A DNA stretch of 64,000 nt, from assembly GCA_009760855.2 (NCBI GenBank), contig WPIO01000020.1, positions 1,051,001 through 1,115,000 of the forward strand, read 5' to 3'. Below the pieces are notes generated by a model, which was not told where the DNA came from, ran no database searches, and was given only the letters and a program-made list of their open reading frames with translations. Origin of the DNA: Cristatella mucedo. Taxonomy: Eukaryota > Bryozoa > Phylactolaemata > Cristatellidae. Each line of letters starts with the position of its first letter. The first letter of the stretch is position 1. A program made the position numbers and the translations under genes. Of the stretch, positions 11,425 through 32,770 are shown one piece after another.

Positions 11425-11546
11425 TTTATCACCACCACTTGCAGTGGCAATGAAGGATCGCCCACCGCAGGATACGGACCCACGACCACGGGGCCGAGGT
11501 CGTGAAAAGCAACCACCCTACCTAGTGAGCCATCACGGCTCACCAG
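11425..11546 (-). mobile_element. SINE-A copy, tRNA-derived, partial
   Basis: In reverse it reads a tRNA-like head (gtgagccgtgatggctcact), the conserved cacgacctcg block and part of the body with gcagtggcaatgaaggatcg. The 3' portion is missing. Compared with the copy at 47.6 kb it is clearly related but diverged. Confidence 0.75.
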
Positions 11547-12564
11547 TATATAGATGGGATGTCACAAATGACTGAACCAACTTGGTACTGGCAAAGTATA
11601 CTTATCTAAGCACGTCCGAATGTGTGCGAAGTTCGTGAATGTCGTATGACCTCGGTAATATATAAGTCCGTGTCTAGACATGTATGTTCGACGTAACTGC
11701 CATTCCATATACTATACGTTCACATCTCGAAGACTAGAACAATCTAACTACGCGCAATCGTTGGCAAATGGCACGAAGTGAGGGCCACCGAGGTGCGAGG
11801 GCCACCGAGGTGCGAGCCCCACCACAGTGCAGGTGGGTGGGGGGGGCTTGCTGTGAGGATGTGGGACTCGTGAGCTGCCATCGCCCCAAGCTGGCAGCAG
11901 CGGCGGCCTCAGGAGCCCTCTTTGGCATAGCTCGCCCCTCCCCGAATACGAAAGTCTTCTATTCGAATATGGCACCACGATTGTTCGTAGCCAACTCGAC
12001 ACAGCAACGTCCGGTAGCCTGCAGCCTCTTACCTCGCCGACTTCTGGTGGTTGACCCTTGACCGTAAGCACTTTCAATGCTCCATTGGTGAAGTGGCTGG
12101 GAACATAGCAGAAGCAATACACATGACTTGGGCAGAGGGAAAATGGTAACAGAAGAATAGGTGACGACAGCAAATAGCTGCAACTCACTCTGGTCGAATG
12201 CCGACGGGCAATGTGTGCTGAAGGCTTGCAAAGCGAGCACATGCCTAAACGCACATACCCACACGGGAGAGTGGACCTTAAAAACGGTTAGGCATACCTC
12301 AATTGAAATAAATAACGCACTACAATGTATGGCTCCAGCTCTCGAGAAGCATGGTACAACGTTTCGTCGTATCTAAAATGTAAAAATGAAATCCGAGTCC
12401 GAAGTGGGTCAGCTTTAGAATAACGGAGCTCACCGCCAGATAGAATGCATACTGATTTACTATGTCAATATGCAACCACGACTACTGTCTGAGAGTACCA
12501 TGGCATTAACATACAGAAAGCATGACGTCCGTGAGGCACGGCCACACGATATCATCATGACTGC

Positions 12565-13320
12565 TTCTACAGCTAACCATCACGTCCGATCCCTATCCTA
12601 GATTAGGAGCTATCTTCCACAGTAGCTTGCAAAAAATTTAACTAGCTCCTTAGTTCTGTCTCGGCTTAATTATTGTAATTCCCTTTTGGCTGGGCTACCA
12701 AAGAAAGCAACTAGGCCACTGCAGCTGACTATGAATATGGCCTCAAGGCTAGTCTTCAAGTCCCAGAGGTTTGAGCACGTGTCTCCTTTGCTAAAAGAGC
12801 GAGGATGGATGCCGGTTGAGCAACGGATACAGAGCAAAGTTCTTATGCTGACCCACAAGGCCCGTCACGGCTTGGCTCCTTTGTGCCTAGCTGAACTGCT
12901 GCATCAGTTTCAGCTTGTTCGTGCCCTCAGGTCCTGTGTGGACAATAAATTAGCTGTTCCATTCCTCCACAAGACTTTAGGCGACAGAAGCTTTAGCTCT
13001 GCAGGTCCTAGGCTGTGGAACTTGCTTCCACAATTCTTACACAACGGCAACTAAGCTCCTGCTGCCGACTATGGCTCATCCTTTCCAGCAGTCCTGAGCT
13101 GCTATTTCCATGCCACTCACTACCTCAACTGCTCCGTGACTGCTATGCTTGCCACTTTCTCTTTGTTGCGTGAGATGAAGTCTGTTGGCTACCGAATGTA
13201 TACCGAAAGCCGCTTAGGCTGTGAGTGGGCTATAGAAAACTCTCCTGCATAGCATCCACGTGGTCTGTATGACTTTGTGGTGTTACAGACTAGAGATATA
13301 CATGACTGACACGACGGCGC
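12565..13320 (+). mobile_element. LINE-B non-LTR retrotransposon, 3' end with ORF2 C-terminus
   Basis: An open frame of about 122 codons at 12,686-13,054, extended upstream in the same frame as SRLNYCNSLLAGLPKKA, encodes the C-terminal part of a CR1/L2-like reverse transcriptase protein. Diagnostic blocks are SRLNYCNSLLAGLP, KARHGLAPLCLAELL and DRSFSSAGPRLWNLLP. The part further upstream has stop codons. About 250 bp of 3' untranslated sequence follows and is repeated at 34.9-35.15 kb and near 42.45-42.6 kb. The element is 5'-truncated, as such elements usually are. Confidence 0.85.
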
Positions 13321-13928
13321 CTGGCGAGCATAAGGCCGCCAGGCTATAACAGCGACATGCCGGACATGCCATAAATAAAGCCATGCTTATTGACACGCAC
13401 ATGGACATCCTACTTGGTATGCAAGTCATGTTTAGTTTAGATACAAGCTATTTAATGAGAAGTCACTATCATGATACCTTTTCTAACTAGAAATTTACGA
13501 CTTTGTACTATCTAAACGCAGCTGCATCACGTTTGTGAAGGCACACTCTACTGTGACACAAATAATTCTAATACACGTGCACGCACTTACTCCCAAGTGT
13601 TTGTGGGGGTGTGTGTGTGTGTGTGTGTGTGCCTGCGTGCACATGTATACTTGATATACCTGGAGTGGCATGCAGTAAGAAAAGAAAAGGTGGTCGCCGA
13701 ATTTATTCCTTTATTCCAGGTGAGCCCTTGCTGCAAGATCGAAGCTGTTATCATGTAAGTTGGCCAATACTGCCTTTCACGCTGGGCTGTTGTACAGGCC
13801 ACCAATGTCTACCAATCGTTGAGCCCAACCAAGGCAGCAGTAGTCAATGCAGATTACTATCAAGTAAAAGATCAGCTGATTCAAGAACCTCATTTATAAG
13901 TAAGCGTATATACATACTGTCTCTCTGG

Positions 13929-13983
<55 letters not shown>

Positions 13984-13990
13984 ATATGTG
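13929..13990. repeat. (TA)n microsatellite
   Basis: An almost pure ta tract of about 50 bp followed by tgtatatgtgtata. It lies in sequence without recognised genes. Confidence 0.95.
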
Positions 13991-15598
13991 TATAGCAGCA
14001 TACGAGTCTTATTGGCTATCTTATCCCTTGTAGTGAGCAATAGAGGATTAACTTACGGCTTACAGGAACTGAAAGCGTTCGAAAGGAGCATGGCTCCATG
14101 GATACGAGCAAGTAGTCTAATCGAGACACTTGCAAGCACAGCTCATTAACAGGGTTGGCACCAAATAGCTTGAACTGAAAATAATGAGTACTGGAACTAC
14201 TTCGGAGCGCAGGCAGATCATTGCAGATGGCCACTGGCTCTTAGCCCAGGCCGAAGGTGCTCACACTTTACGACCCATGTAGAAGGTTATGCAATAAAGG
14301 ATTGCCTGCAAGCATGATGCAAGCAATTCTTTAATGACCGCTCTAAAGCCACTATGGCCCACCTACAGCCATAGAAACGAGGCCGCTTAATCTGCTCTTT
14401 GAACAGGGTTGTCACTATTTGCAGGTGCGAGCATCAAACTTGAAACCCAAAGAGCCCACCCAGACGACCATAGCAGAAGCCAAATAAGCTGATAACCGAT
14501 AACTTCATTCAGAGGTGGGAGAGCATCAATAAATATAGCAGGAGAGACCATAGGCACAATAGCATTCACACCCGTCTGTGAGCAACAATGCACGGCATTG
14601 CGACCAAGCGGTGCAAGTTAAGGTGTGTAGCCTACCGTGCCAAATGGCAGACCAGATGTATCGCTTCCGCCTCAGTCAGACATTTCAATGAACACGTCGG
14701 TGTGAGCTGTATTCCACAGTTAAGTTCGAGGCTGAACAAAAAATGCGAACAACGAGCGAACACTGGATGCTTCACGTTTCTGATGAACCAAAAATAGTCG
14801 CGAGGCTGCAGTTATCACAACAGAGTTATCACAACCTATGATGCCACATGTTTACGGCCAGCATAAAGGCAACTGCCAGACGTATGCACAATGACCTACA
14901 GCCCGTGCAAGACTGCCAAGCATGTCTACTGTGCTGCAGTGCACCTAATTTTCCTTGATCGCATGGAATTCTAAGAACGGATAGCTAAGACACACAGCAT
15001 CAAGAACGTACTACAGAAAACAACAAGAATTATAAATGGGCCTAAATCTAGAATGATCGTGCATGTAAGTGCTTGCATGGCAGGCACGTCTGCTATCGAC
15101 TGTGCAGTAGCTTGTGCACGCAAAAGCATTTAGATAGACCCAGCAGTCATGCTCAACGCTAGCACCTTGATCTAATTGGCTGCCCGCCCAAGGCAGCCAT
15201 TTTCTTGGCCTTATAGACAGATTCGACTGCATAGCCAATGGATGTGGCCACAGACCGGCCGACGAGTTAGGCCAAAGCCATATTGCACATGAGCAAGTGA
15301 GCAGATTTATCATAGACTCAGAGGACCAACAAAAATCTGGTTTTCAAAAGAAAAAGGACGATGTTGATATATGGCAGGTGATGTAAGACCATCACACTTG
15401 AACTGAGTGACCTTTGCGATGCAGGCTAAAAAGATCCAGCACGTCAATCAACAGGATCTCTGCAATCGTTCTTGCGTGAAAGGATAAATAGCAGCACCCT
15501 TATATGGCAAGAGCTAATGCATTAAGCCCCAATTCTATGCAAACTGTAGGCTTGGACGACAGCGGCCTTTGGACCTTTGGCACAACTGCTGCTAAAGG

Positions 15599-15860
15599 CC
15601 ACATAATGATAATAAGAAGACATCGGCATTGCGCCCAAAGAGAAGTAGTAAATCTCTGTCTAGGCATTCTACATTTGTTGCAAAGGATAGAGTTGCATTC
15701 AGCCATCCCCCAGCAAAGGTGCAGCAGATAGCTGCGAGACTTATCCTCCACCTACCTGGTCCTTTGTAAGTCAGACAGAAGATGAGGTTTTTGGCTGCCA
15801 ACATTTGTATATCGCCCCCAAGAGAAGTAAATGTCTTTCTAGGCACTTTGCAAATGTAAC
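15599..15860 (-). mobile_element. Two degenerate LINE-A tail copies
   Basis: Reverse-oriented copies of the tail at about 15,599-15,690 (with aaatctctgtctaggca and tttgttgcaaagg) and about 15,805-15,860 (cgcccccaagagaagtaaatgtc). Both lack coding sequence. Confidence 0.55.
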
Positions 15861-17172
15861 GGTTGCAGCACAGCACAAAATAGCAAGTAAAAACGTATCA
15901 CGTGCATTCAGCAGTTCAGCAGCATTGGCTAAATAACGTAAGCAGAAATTTACAGCCGAGGCTTCAAGCCCTGTGCTCGATGCTGAGAGTGGTGGACTGA
16001 TGGCTCTCCTGGCTCAATCGAGGCAACACAGGACCCAAAAACCAGAGAATGCACGATCGAACCCTGCTCGTGGCAAAATAGCTGTGCTCTAATCCCACGT
16101 TGGAAAGCCTCTGGTCGATCTGCATTTCAAGATATTGCTAAGCAACGGCCTTGTTCACATGCACAAAACGAGACATGCCACAAATTAGTTCGAACATAAT
16201 CTACCTGGGAGCGGCCGTAGAGACTGTCGATAATAAGTGTTGGACATGCAGCTTGTTGTACAACATAGACAACATTTCGTACAACATCGATCCATCCACC
16301 TAGGTCACATTTGAGTGCAATAGTGCAACTCAGAGCCGATATAATCTCACGTTGCAGGATCCCTTTCCTCTAATGTCATCGTTTGACCCAAGAAGCATGA
16401 ATCTAGCTGCTGAGCCATCAACTGCCAAGCTTTCAACCACATTGCCGTAAATCTAATGTCGTTTGATCCCCACATAAGCTAAGTTAATGAGAGGAGAAGT
16501 CTACAGTCGCACGGTCAGAAGCATAACATTCTTGTGTAATACCGATAGCCCACTGACCACAGAACACAGCATATAAACAAAGGCCAAACAGACCTGGAAG
16601 CAGCTTCAAAATCCAGCTGACTCAAGCCAATGCCAACGATTCATGGGCGTTTGAGAGGTGGTGCAGTGACCAATAATAGTCTCACAGCCAAGCTTTCGAT
16701 CGAAAAAAAGTCTTGTGGTTTATCTTAAATGCAACACTAGCGATTTTTTGAGCGAGCACGCAGCAGTATTTGGGGAATGCATTTTCGCCAGGAGCGCATT
16801 GCACTGTCTTTCAAGTAGGTGGCCTACAAAGCAACAATGCTCATGATGGCAGCATGTTGTAAGCCACAGATGTCATCACGCCCTCCCATTTCCATGCACG
16901 ACACGTCTTGCTTCTGACAGGAAAAGTCGACTCCAGTGGGGAACGGTCACAAAACATGGTACACAAGCTTGAAATTCTGTGATATCCATTGGTTTGCCGA
17001 TCAAGTAAGATCTTTGCTAACCTCTGACCTGACCGGCCGCACCAGGCATCACTTAATGATAATAGGCAATGGCCAGGTAATCCAATAATCGAAGCAGGGA
17101 GCACGGATGTACACTGTGTCAGAAAACTCACAAAAGAATATAAATTGCAGCAGTTGCATGTGAGGCGCGTAC

Positions 17173-25882
<8,710 letters not shown>

Positions 25883-28394
25883 CTGTAACAGAGATGAACA
25901 GCGGTGTTGACGTGAGCGGCTAGTCACTACGACGGTGCCAACGACCTTCTCAAGCACAGCAATAAACCACATGCATGGTAGCAACCTATTTCCTCGGTCT
26001 AGGGATCGCAGTCTTAGGGCGTTTTCTGATAGGAGCATGCAAACTAGGATTTGCTGTCACGATGAACATGCAACATTCGAAGCTAGCAACTAGCCGTACC
26101 TCAGTGAAATGGGTGAGCTGGTACGATCCTCACCTCTGTTTTGGAGGTGCTGAACACTCAACGACGACATGACACACACTGATTTTTATCTAGCGCTCTG
26201 TATATTTTCATGCTCAGAGTGTTAGATGTTCGAGCAAGGAAGCAATGGCGCAGGTAACAGCCCCATGTTACGAGTAGCTATTGCAATACACGGGCAATCC
26301 GAGTCATTCGTACGGTCCGGCCACAAACTCTTCATGCTGCATGTGCCCTGAGGATTTCGAAGGTAATCAGACACAAAGCAATAGGAGCATGCCATCCAGC
26401 GTGCGGCAGTGCCTCGGCCGTAATAAAAGTACCTGCCGACTACTAAAAAGCTGCCTTCTCACACCGAAAATCTTGTACAACATTGTCGGCACGAGATGCG
26501 AATAAAAGAAAAGTCGTAACAGACGGTTGCACGGTCTGCCTCCTAGGCCTTCAAGGTCAGACCCTTGACATCAGATGCTTGGACGCAGCCAAAGATTATC
26601 TATTAATAGAGGCATTTAAAGCGCGATTGTCGAACCAGACTGTACACACTGTCACTTACTCAGAGAGGTAAAAGAGCAGAAGTGACTGTAACCCACCCAC
26701 TTTCACATAACAGCTTATACATGCCATGTCTAGACGTTTGTTTAGCCCCCAGCGAATCTCGGTGCATATCGGAGTTTGAACTAGTCAAGGACCATCTGCA
26801 CTTGCCCAATTCTTAATACAAAGGAGAGATCAAAATACTCTAAGCACCACCAGTAATGAACTCGTGAGCCAGTTGTTGATGACACAAGGTTTAGACAAAT
26901 GATCAACAGTAGATCATCACAATATAACTGCACCTAAAGCTGACTTGCAGTACATACTCTCTACCATCCACAGCATGTACATATATTTAACTGGCGTCTA
27001 CACCAAAGCCTTTGCACAGCATGACTTTACACTGGTATGGATTAGTTAGGGAGACCTTCAGAATATGCACAATACAATTAATTCAAGCACTGACCTTGAT
27101 TTTGAGACAGGCACTACTTGAAGGAGGAAGCTCAAATGCCCAGGTTGAGATAATGCAGCACTTTGACCGGATCTAGCAAATTCGATGCTGAGCTGGAATA
27201 AATCAAACACAGCAGCCTAGCAGGCATACAATGTCAAATGTCAATGTAACAGAGCGCGTGCATTCACGTTCATAATTCATCCACGTGTTGTCATTCATTT
27301 TAATCAATGATATATTATCTTGCCGGCCAATGAGACTCTTCAGGCCGAAAACAGAGTCGACATTCACTACTCGCAATACCCTTAAATCTCCAAAAGCCAT
27401 CAAGCTAGATTTGACAATCAGTACATTCCACAAAGCGGGCAAACCTTAAAAGAGTTACTTTTAAAATGCCTAAATAGTCAAATAACCCTAATCTGGAAAG
27501 ACAGATCAAGTAAAAAAAAAGTAAGGATCGGCTGACTCAACAGTCTCATTAACTTAGCAGCACAAGCGCTTTAGTGGCTTTCACCCAAATTGCAGACGAC
27601 AACAAAGAGTCTCCTACTCATTATTGAATTCGAGCTAACGAACTGGGTCGCTAAGAACTCAAACCTTACCCCTGGGCACTGACCTAGTGGTAAGCTGCTA
27701 TCGAGAACTAAATAACTCTCCTGTTCACCGCTAATGGTGCACAAAGCAGCAGCTTTGCATGAGACCATCATCAACTTTACCCACATAACTAGGGTATTAA
27801 ATTAGAGAGACGTCCTGTCACGGCTGAATGACTGGATCATGGTCACGTGACAGCTACTACAGCCAGAGTTTACAGTAATAGGAATCGTTTAAAGACCAAA
27901 CTAGCCAGCAAACCATTCCATTGTCTGGCTGCAAACAATTCTGTCTTGGCCTGCATCTCGATACCAAGTGAAGCCAAACATGTGAAATGTTTTGATTTCC
28001 GAGATTTTCCGGAAATCGGCAGCACACATGGAGACGCAGCTGCGCTGCTCCCTTCACTTCCCGGACTCGACTATGCACAAGAGCATATTATGCTAGGTGT
28101 ACAGAAAGCCTAACTCGTCCTAATCAATCAAAGTTGCAGGTTAGACTTCAAATACAAAACGAAATGGTAATGAAGTCTTCAATGCATGCTGGCACGATCA
28201 GCCATCCACAAGAAAGAGTATTCAACCAGATGCCAGAGTCGGCAGCTGGGCCTTCTTTCGAACACCAAACACTGCTGCACGGATAAACGATGCCAAAAGC
28301 AGCCTTCATCGCCACTTCATTGTCACTTCATTGTAGCCTGGACTTTGGCAACCTAGACATCGACGACGTTGTCACCTGGACATCGACGACTGGG

Positions 28395-28489
<95 letters not shown>

Positions 28490-30230
28490 TCATGGTGCCT
28501 GCCCGATGTCATCCCCCCCAGGATTTGGACGGCATATGCACCTGCAGTGATACACCAAGCGGCATATGGTGGAGCCGATCACGAATGCATGGCGGAAGTC
28601 ATGTGCACACGAAGCCATCATCCCCAAAAACCTCACTAACCCACTAGCGTTCGATTCGGCAGTGGTTGTGCAAGACCGAGAATGTAGTTTCATAACCTCC
28701 GTAGCTGCATACGATACAACATACTCACTAAAAAAGATTGCTACATGCTGAAACGATGACTGTTTGGAAAAGTGGCACTCGATTGCAGCAGCCACGAATA
28801 CAAGTACGCCGAGCGCTGAGCACTTCTGCCAGTGAAGCTCTGCAGGAGCCTCGTGCATTGCAGCTTACTCTGACAGCTTGCAGTAGCACGACCACTTGAG
28901 GGAAATCAGCCTAAATCAGACACGCCTTCTTGCTTACAAGGCCCTTTGTAAGGCTAGAATCATGCACTGCACATGCACATACACTCAAATGCGTGCGCAC
29001 ACACCCACAAACATGCAACCACATACATAAACTCGTGTATACACAATCTCATGCACACACATACACACAGCCACACACGGACACACACATACACACACAC
29101 ACACACTAAGTGAGCTTGCACAGCACAAATGTGCCCACACGAAACTAACATGGGTTCGCTACGGGAGACTGCAAATAATGGAAAGAAAAAGAGGGAGGAT
29201 GGAGGCAGGGGGTAGCAGCTGCACATGGAGCGCTGCGAACAATGGCAAACTCAGACGAGACTTCTGTAAACCACACCACTATTAGCCAACCGAGCTCCGA
29301 TGCGGTAGCAAAAACCTACATTTGCCTGCGATTTTCCATGCGAGCAAGCAAGCATGCTAATAGTCCCTATTTTCAGGGATTTTAAGAGAGCGGGCTCCAT
29401 GACTCGCATTATCCTCCATGGGATACTTATAAAAAGTAATAGCAATAAGTAAAGGTCGGTCGATTCAGCAGTCTGATGTATACAGCGAAAGAACGGCCTT
29501 GGCGGCTATCCCTCCCCCAGCTCGCAGTGGGTAATCGCCGTAGGATTTCCATGATTTTCCGCGAATCGAATCCGCGACACTCAAGATCGTCAGGTAGTCA
29601 GCGAGCATCGTATCGCTGGGCCGAGACCCTGGTCGGTTGACGCACGCAGCGTCGGAAACCTGAAGCGCTAGAGTAGATGTATGAGCTCGAGCATCGACAT
29701 AGCACCCGACCACTTGGAGAAATAGATACTCTAATGGAAGTCAGGAAAGCACCGCCCACTCATCTTACAGCTCGGATTGAGACAAGCCAAGCTCGCATCT
29801 GACGTGCTGATTGATGCCCGTGGCTGTGATAGCGTTGGGCCTGCCATTCGGTACCGCTTGCGCCACGAATTGCTCGTCGCTGTGTGCGGCTTCACGCCTC
29901 GCTCACTACCTTGGCGGCAATGCGCTCGCGAAGTGCGTGCATAGCTCCGGTTCGTAGCGTCACGCATCGGCACTGAGTGGACCGATCGGGCTCTCCATCA
30001 ACCGGCAGCGTGCAGGTCAAGGACGTTGAGATGTTTACTGGTTAATGTAATCGCTGATGCGGCTGTGACGTAGTTGTCTTTGGGCATCCGTCTCCGTCGC
30101 TTAGCTCGGATGATTAGCACGGGCTCGGTTGGGAGACGGGCATTGTGCGCTGGCAATCTCTCGGGTTATTTACCGTCGAGCTGCTTAGAAGTGTCCTTGC
30201 TTTTCGCCCACAAAAATTAGGCCCTGAGAC
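25883..30230. other. Intergenic; upstream region of RARS2, no exon recognised
   Basis: The first coding exon of RARS2 should lie here but could not be picked out. Visible are a (ga) tract at 28,399-28,484, CA-rich sequence at 28,970-29,106 and a SINE-A-like reverse stretch at about 29,465-29,640 that is too diverged to be certain. Remaining open frames are short and show no family motif. Confidence 0.5.
28399..28484. repeat. (GA)n microsatellite
   Basis: A pure ga tract of about 85 bp, with the Glu-Arg frame it creates. It follows an imperfect duplication of acatcgacgac. Confidence 0.96.
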
Positions 30231-30234
30231 AACC

Positions 30235-30694
30235 CCATCAGGCCAAGCATCGTACCACCCGCTTTTCGGAATCCAACAGTCTAGAAATACCTCATACAAA
30301 CCTTAAATTCTTTGGGGACCGTGCATTTAGTTCATATGCCCCCAAAGCCTGGAACTCCCTCCCGACCTGCGTCAGAACATCCCCTGACCTGACCACATTT
30401 AAAAGGAACCTAAAAACACACCTATTTAGGACAGCATTTAGTGGGTCCCTGTGATTCGTCCTTGATGTGCTTATGCGTGCTGACACTGTGCATGCAGCCA
30501 CTAACCACATTTGCATGCTGACCCTGTGCATGTCACCCCTAACCATATTATTCAGTTCGCTTGTTTTTCAAGCATGATTTTACTTACCATTCTATTGCAT
30601 TTCACTTTACAGCAAATGTAAAGCGCCTAGAGAGAGATTAAGTTCTCTGAGGGCGCTTTATCAAGTGAATTATTATTATTATTATTATTATTAT
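30235..30694 (+). mobile_element. LINE-A (CR1/L2-like) 3' end: ORF2 C-terminus, 3' UTR, (ATT)n
   Basis: This is the clearest LINE-A copy. About 75 codons encode the end of ORF2: [29 protein letters not shown] and TFKRNLKTHLFRTAF, which is the standard C-terminus of CR1/L2-type reverse transcriptase proteins. About 200 bp of 3' UTR follow, then the tail cgcctagagagagattaagt, tctctgagggcgctttatc and (att)n. The tail can fold as a stem-loop (gcgcc with ggcgc, agaga with tctct), the form these enzymes recognise. The element is 5'-truncated. Confidence 0.87.
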
Positions 30695-31640
30695 TAACGT
30701 CTAGCGAAGCGTAGCAAGCACGAAGCCAGGTACGGAGACCCCCCCCCCCCGGGGAAAGACGCTATCGCTATTGACTGGGACTCTTGAGCGCGCGTTCTTC
30801 GGTTTCGTACATTAACTTCGTATCACCAAGGCGCAAACTCACTGCACCATCAAGATGCAGGACCAGCGCTTCTAAGTGTGCTTGCGCGCGCGGCAAGCGC
30901 CACTCGACTTGAATTAGGGGGCAAATAATTAAATAGCGCTCATGAGTTTGTTCCTACATTCCGTGGGCCGGATAGGGAAGCCTTACTCGTAACCGGAACC
31001 ACCTGCACCCGGAAGGCGTAATCGAGTAGTTCTGCCCCAGTCTCACTGGCACCGCTGAGCCCTACGAACCGCCGCGGTTAAGTATTCGTCCTTGACCCCG
31101 TGGAGTTGACCAGACTAAACAGAATTGGAGTAACCTGAAATGAAAAAAAGGACGGCTAGACGAGGCAGTGACCTCGTCTAGCCATCGGATAAGTCGAGGG
31201 AGTAGCCTCGGCTTATCCGATTCTTGGATTATCCTTATGCGACGATCACGCTCTTGGGAAAAAGTGACCTGCTGAAGCGCCCGCGGGTTTTCGTAAATCG
31301 CACTTGGATTATGGCGGACGTGAGAGTTTATGTACATGGTCACGAGCTTGAATATTGGGAGACTAGCGAATCGGAACATTAAGCTTCGATTCATAGGAGC
31401 CCGGCAAATCTGGTAATTGGTTCAGTTGAAGCTGAGAGTAGGGAGCGCTCGCCCTAGTGCCGATGCCTGAACCGACTTGTCCTCAGACCTGTCGCGGCTG
31501 AGGCCGCGTATAGAGCCACGCGTATTTGACCCACCCGAGTGTGTGCGGACTGATATCTGAGGCAGAGGCTCGCCTCATTTTCCCTGCCACAGGCAAGTCA
31601 AGATTCCCCTGTCATTACCTTTTTTGTAGCAATAGCGTGC
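30695..31640. other. Unassigned sequence with poly-C run and paired hairpins
   Basis: It contains a run of more than ten C near 30,740 and two adjacent stem-loops at 31,154-31,221. No coding similarity or known element was recognised. Confidence 0.5.
31154..31221. repeat. Two adjacent hairpins
   Basis: First: ggctagacgagg (31,154-31,165) and cctcgtctagcc (31,172-31,183), a perfect 12-bp stem with loop cagtga. Second: atcggataagtcgagg (31,184-31,199) and cctcggcttatccgat (31,206-31,221), a 16-bp stem with one position that pairs only as G-U in RNA, loop gagtag. The second stem begins at the base after the first ends. Confidence 0.9.
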
Positions 31641-31699
31641 ACCTACTCTATCATTTCAAGATCAACTCCGAGGTGGGAATAAAGAAAGAAATAAAGAAA

Positions 31700-32770
31700 G
31701 AGGAAATAAGTCCGAGGAAGAAATAAAGAAAGTCTTAGAGGTCACTGTCAAACTTGACACTGCAAAAAGGTAGAGTGCAAGAGTGGAGGCTGTGTAAGCT
31801 ATCAATGATGGACTGAACAGCATTGTAGGTCTTTTGGAGAAACTTTCTGGGGACACAAGTGGAATACTTGAAGCGAGAAGTGAAGCTGGCAGTCTCCTAC
31901 ATTGTATATTGAACTTTAACGTTTTGGCTGCGTTGCCATTTTTGTAAGAAAGAGTGAACGAGTTCAGAAAAAGGCAGGATCCAAAAACTTCTGAGACGCC
32001 TCTAGTGACCTCCACTCTCTTTAGATTGAGTTGTCAAGACATCTAGAAGACCTGTGCGCATAAACACAACTAGATGCCAAAGAGAGATGTGAATTGTGAG
32101 GATTTGCAGTTGAATGAATAATCCACTGAAGGACACAGATGGAGAACTCCCAACAAGTTGGTCTCACGGCAGAGGTGGATATTTAAAGAATAATGAAGAA
32201 CACCGTAGGCTATCTTCTACAAGAAATTCCAACTAGATTTCTCCGGTTCACAGATCTTGATGCCAAATTTGGTTTCTCGTCAAACGTTGAGAAGCTTTTG
32301 AAGACACTTGGCCAGACCAAACTTTGCCAGCAATTTCTAGATCTTGAAGACTTCTGTTGTTCAGACTTTGATAGAACATAGCTGTACAACGAAATATGTG
32401 ACTTTAAAATGCTTCTTTCACACGTCACGACTCGGCACTAAAGACGGCACTGAAACTCGTGTCTTTTATTGTCAGTTATGGAGAAGATGTGCTTTCTAAT
32501 TAAGAGTTGCCCTTACCGGTCCTTTTCACTACAGCAATATCAGTTGCCAGCTGTGGACGTTCATTTGGCAATCTGAAAATAATCCCGTTCTATCTGAGAG
32601 TATCTATGGGGCAAGATCGACTCTCTGATTTGGCCTTGTTAAGCATAGGGAAAGGAAAACTAGAAAATATTGACTTTCAACGTGCTATAGACCAGTTTGC
32701 CGTGTTCAAGGCCAGAAAAAGCACCTTAGCTAAAGCTGTGATAGCTACCTTTACCTGTAATACAGTTAAC
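31700..32770 (+). pseudogene. hAT-type transposase remnant (ZMYM/TTF-like)
   Basis: Two frames carry recognisable pieces. At 32,507-32,760 the reading VASCGRSFGNLKII, FYLRVSMGQDRLSDLALLS and IDQFAVFKARKS is the hAT C-terminal dimerisation domain. At 32,193-32,381 DLDAKFGFSSNVEKLLKTLG and LEDFCCSDFDRT are in a different frame and look like the preceding region. Frame changes and stops between them show that the element is dead. Hints of related sequence reach back to about 31,700. Terminal inverted repeats were not located. Confidence 0.75.

Larger units (their letters stand above)
8037..12560. other. Probable 3' UTR and intergenic sequence, no gene recognised
   Basis: The first 1.3 kb is GC-rich with many short chance frames and may be the 3' UTR of the phosphatase, ending near the AATAAA at 9,301. 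Beyond it are a (gata) tract at about 9,739-9,771, a 10-G run at 10,155, a LINE-A tail near 10,985-11,100, a SINE-A fragment near 11,425-11,546 and a two-copy 20-bp repeat near 11,781-11,820. No exon with recognisable protein similarity was found. Confidence 0.5.
13330..17172. other. No gene recognised; possible C-terminal region of RARS2
   Basis: This holds a short (gt) tract at 13,604-13,632, a (ta) tract at 13,929-13,990 and two degenerate LINE-A tails near 15,599-15,690 and 15,805-15,860. The C-terminal anticodon-binding exons of the minus-strand synthetase should lie to the left of 17,173, but I could not find a convincing match. They may be short, diverged or further left. Confidence 0.5.

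Noticed and set aside
13611-14033. 140-codon frame ending in Tyr-Ile repeats
   Set aside because: It crosses (gt) and (ta) microsatellites and has no splice context or similarity.
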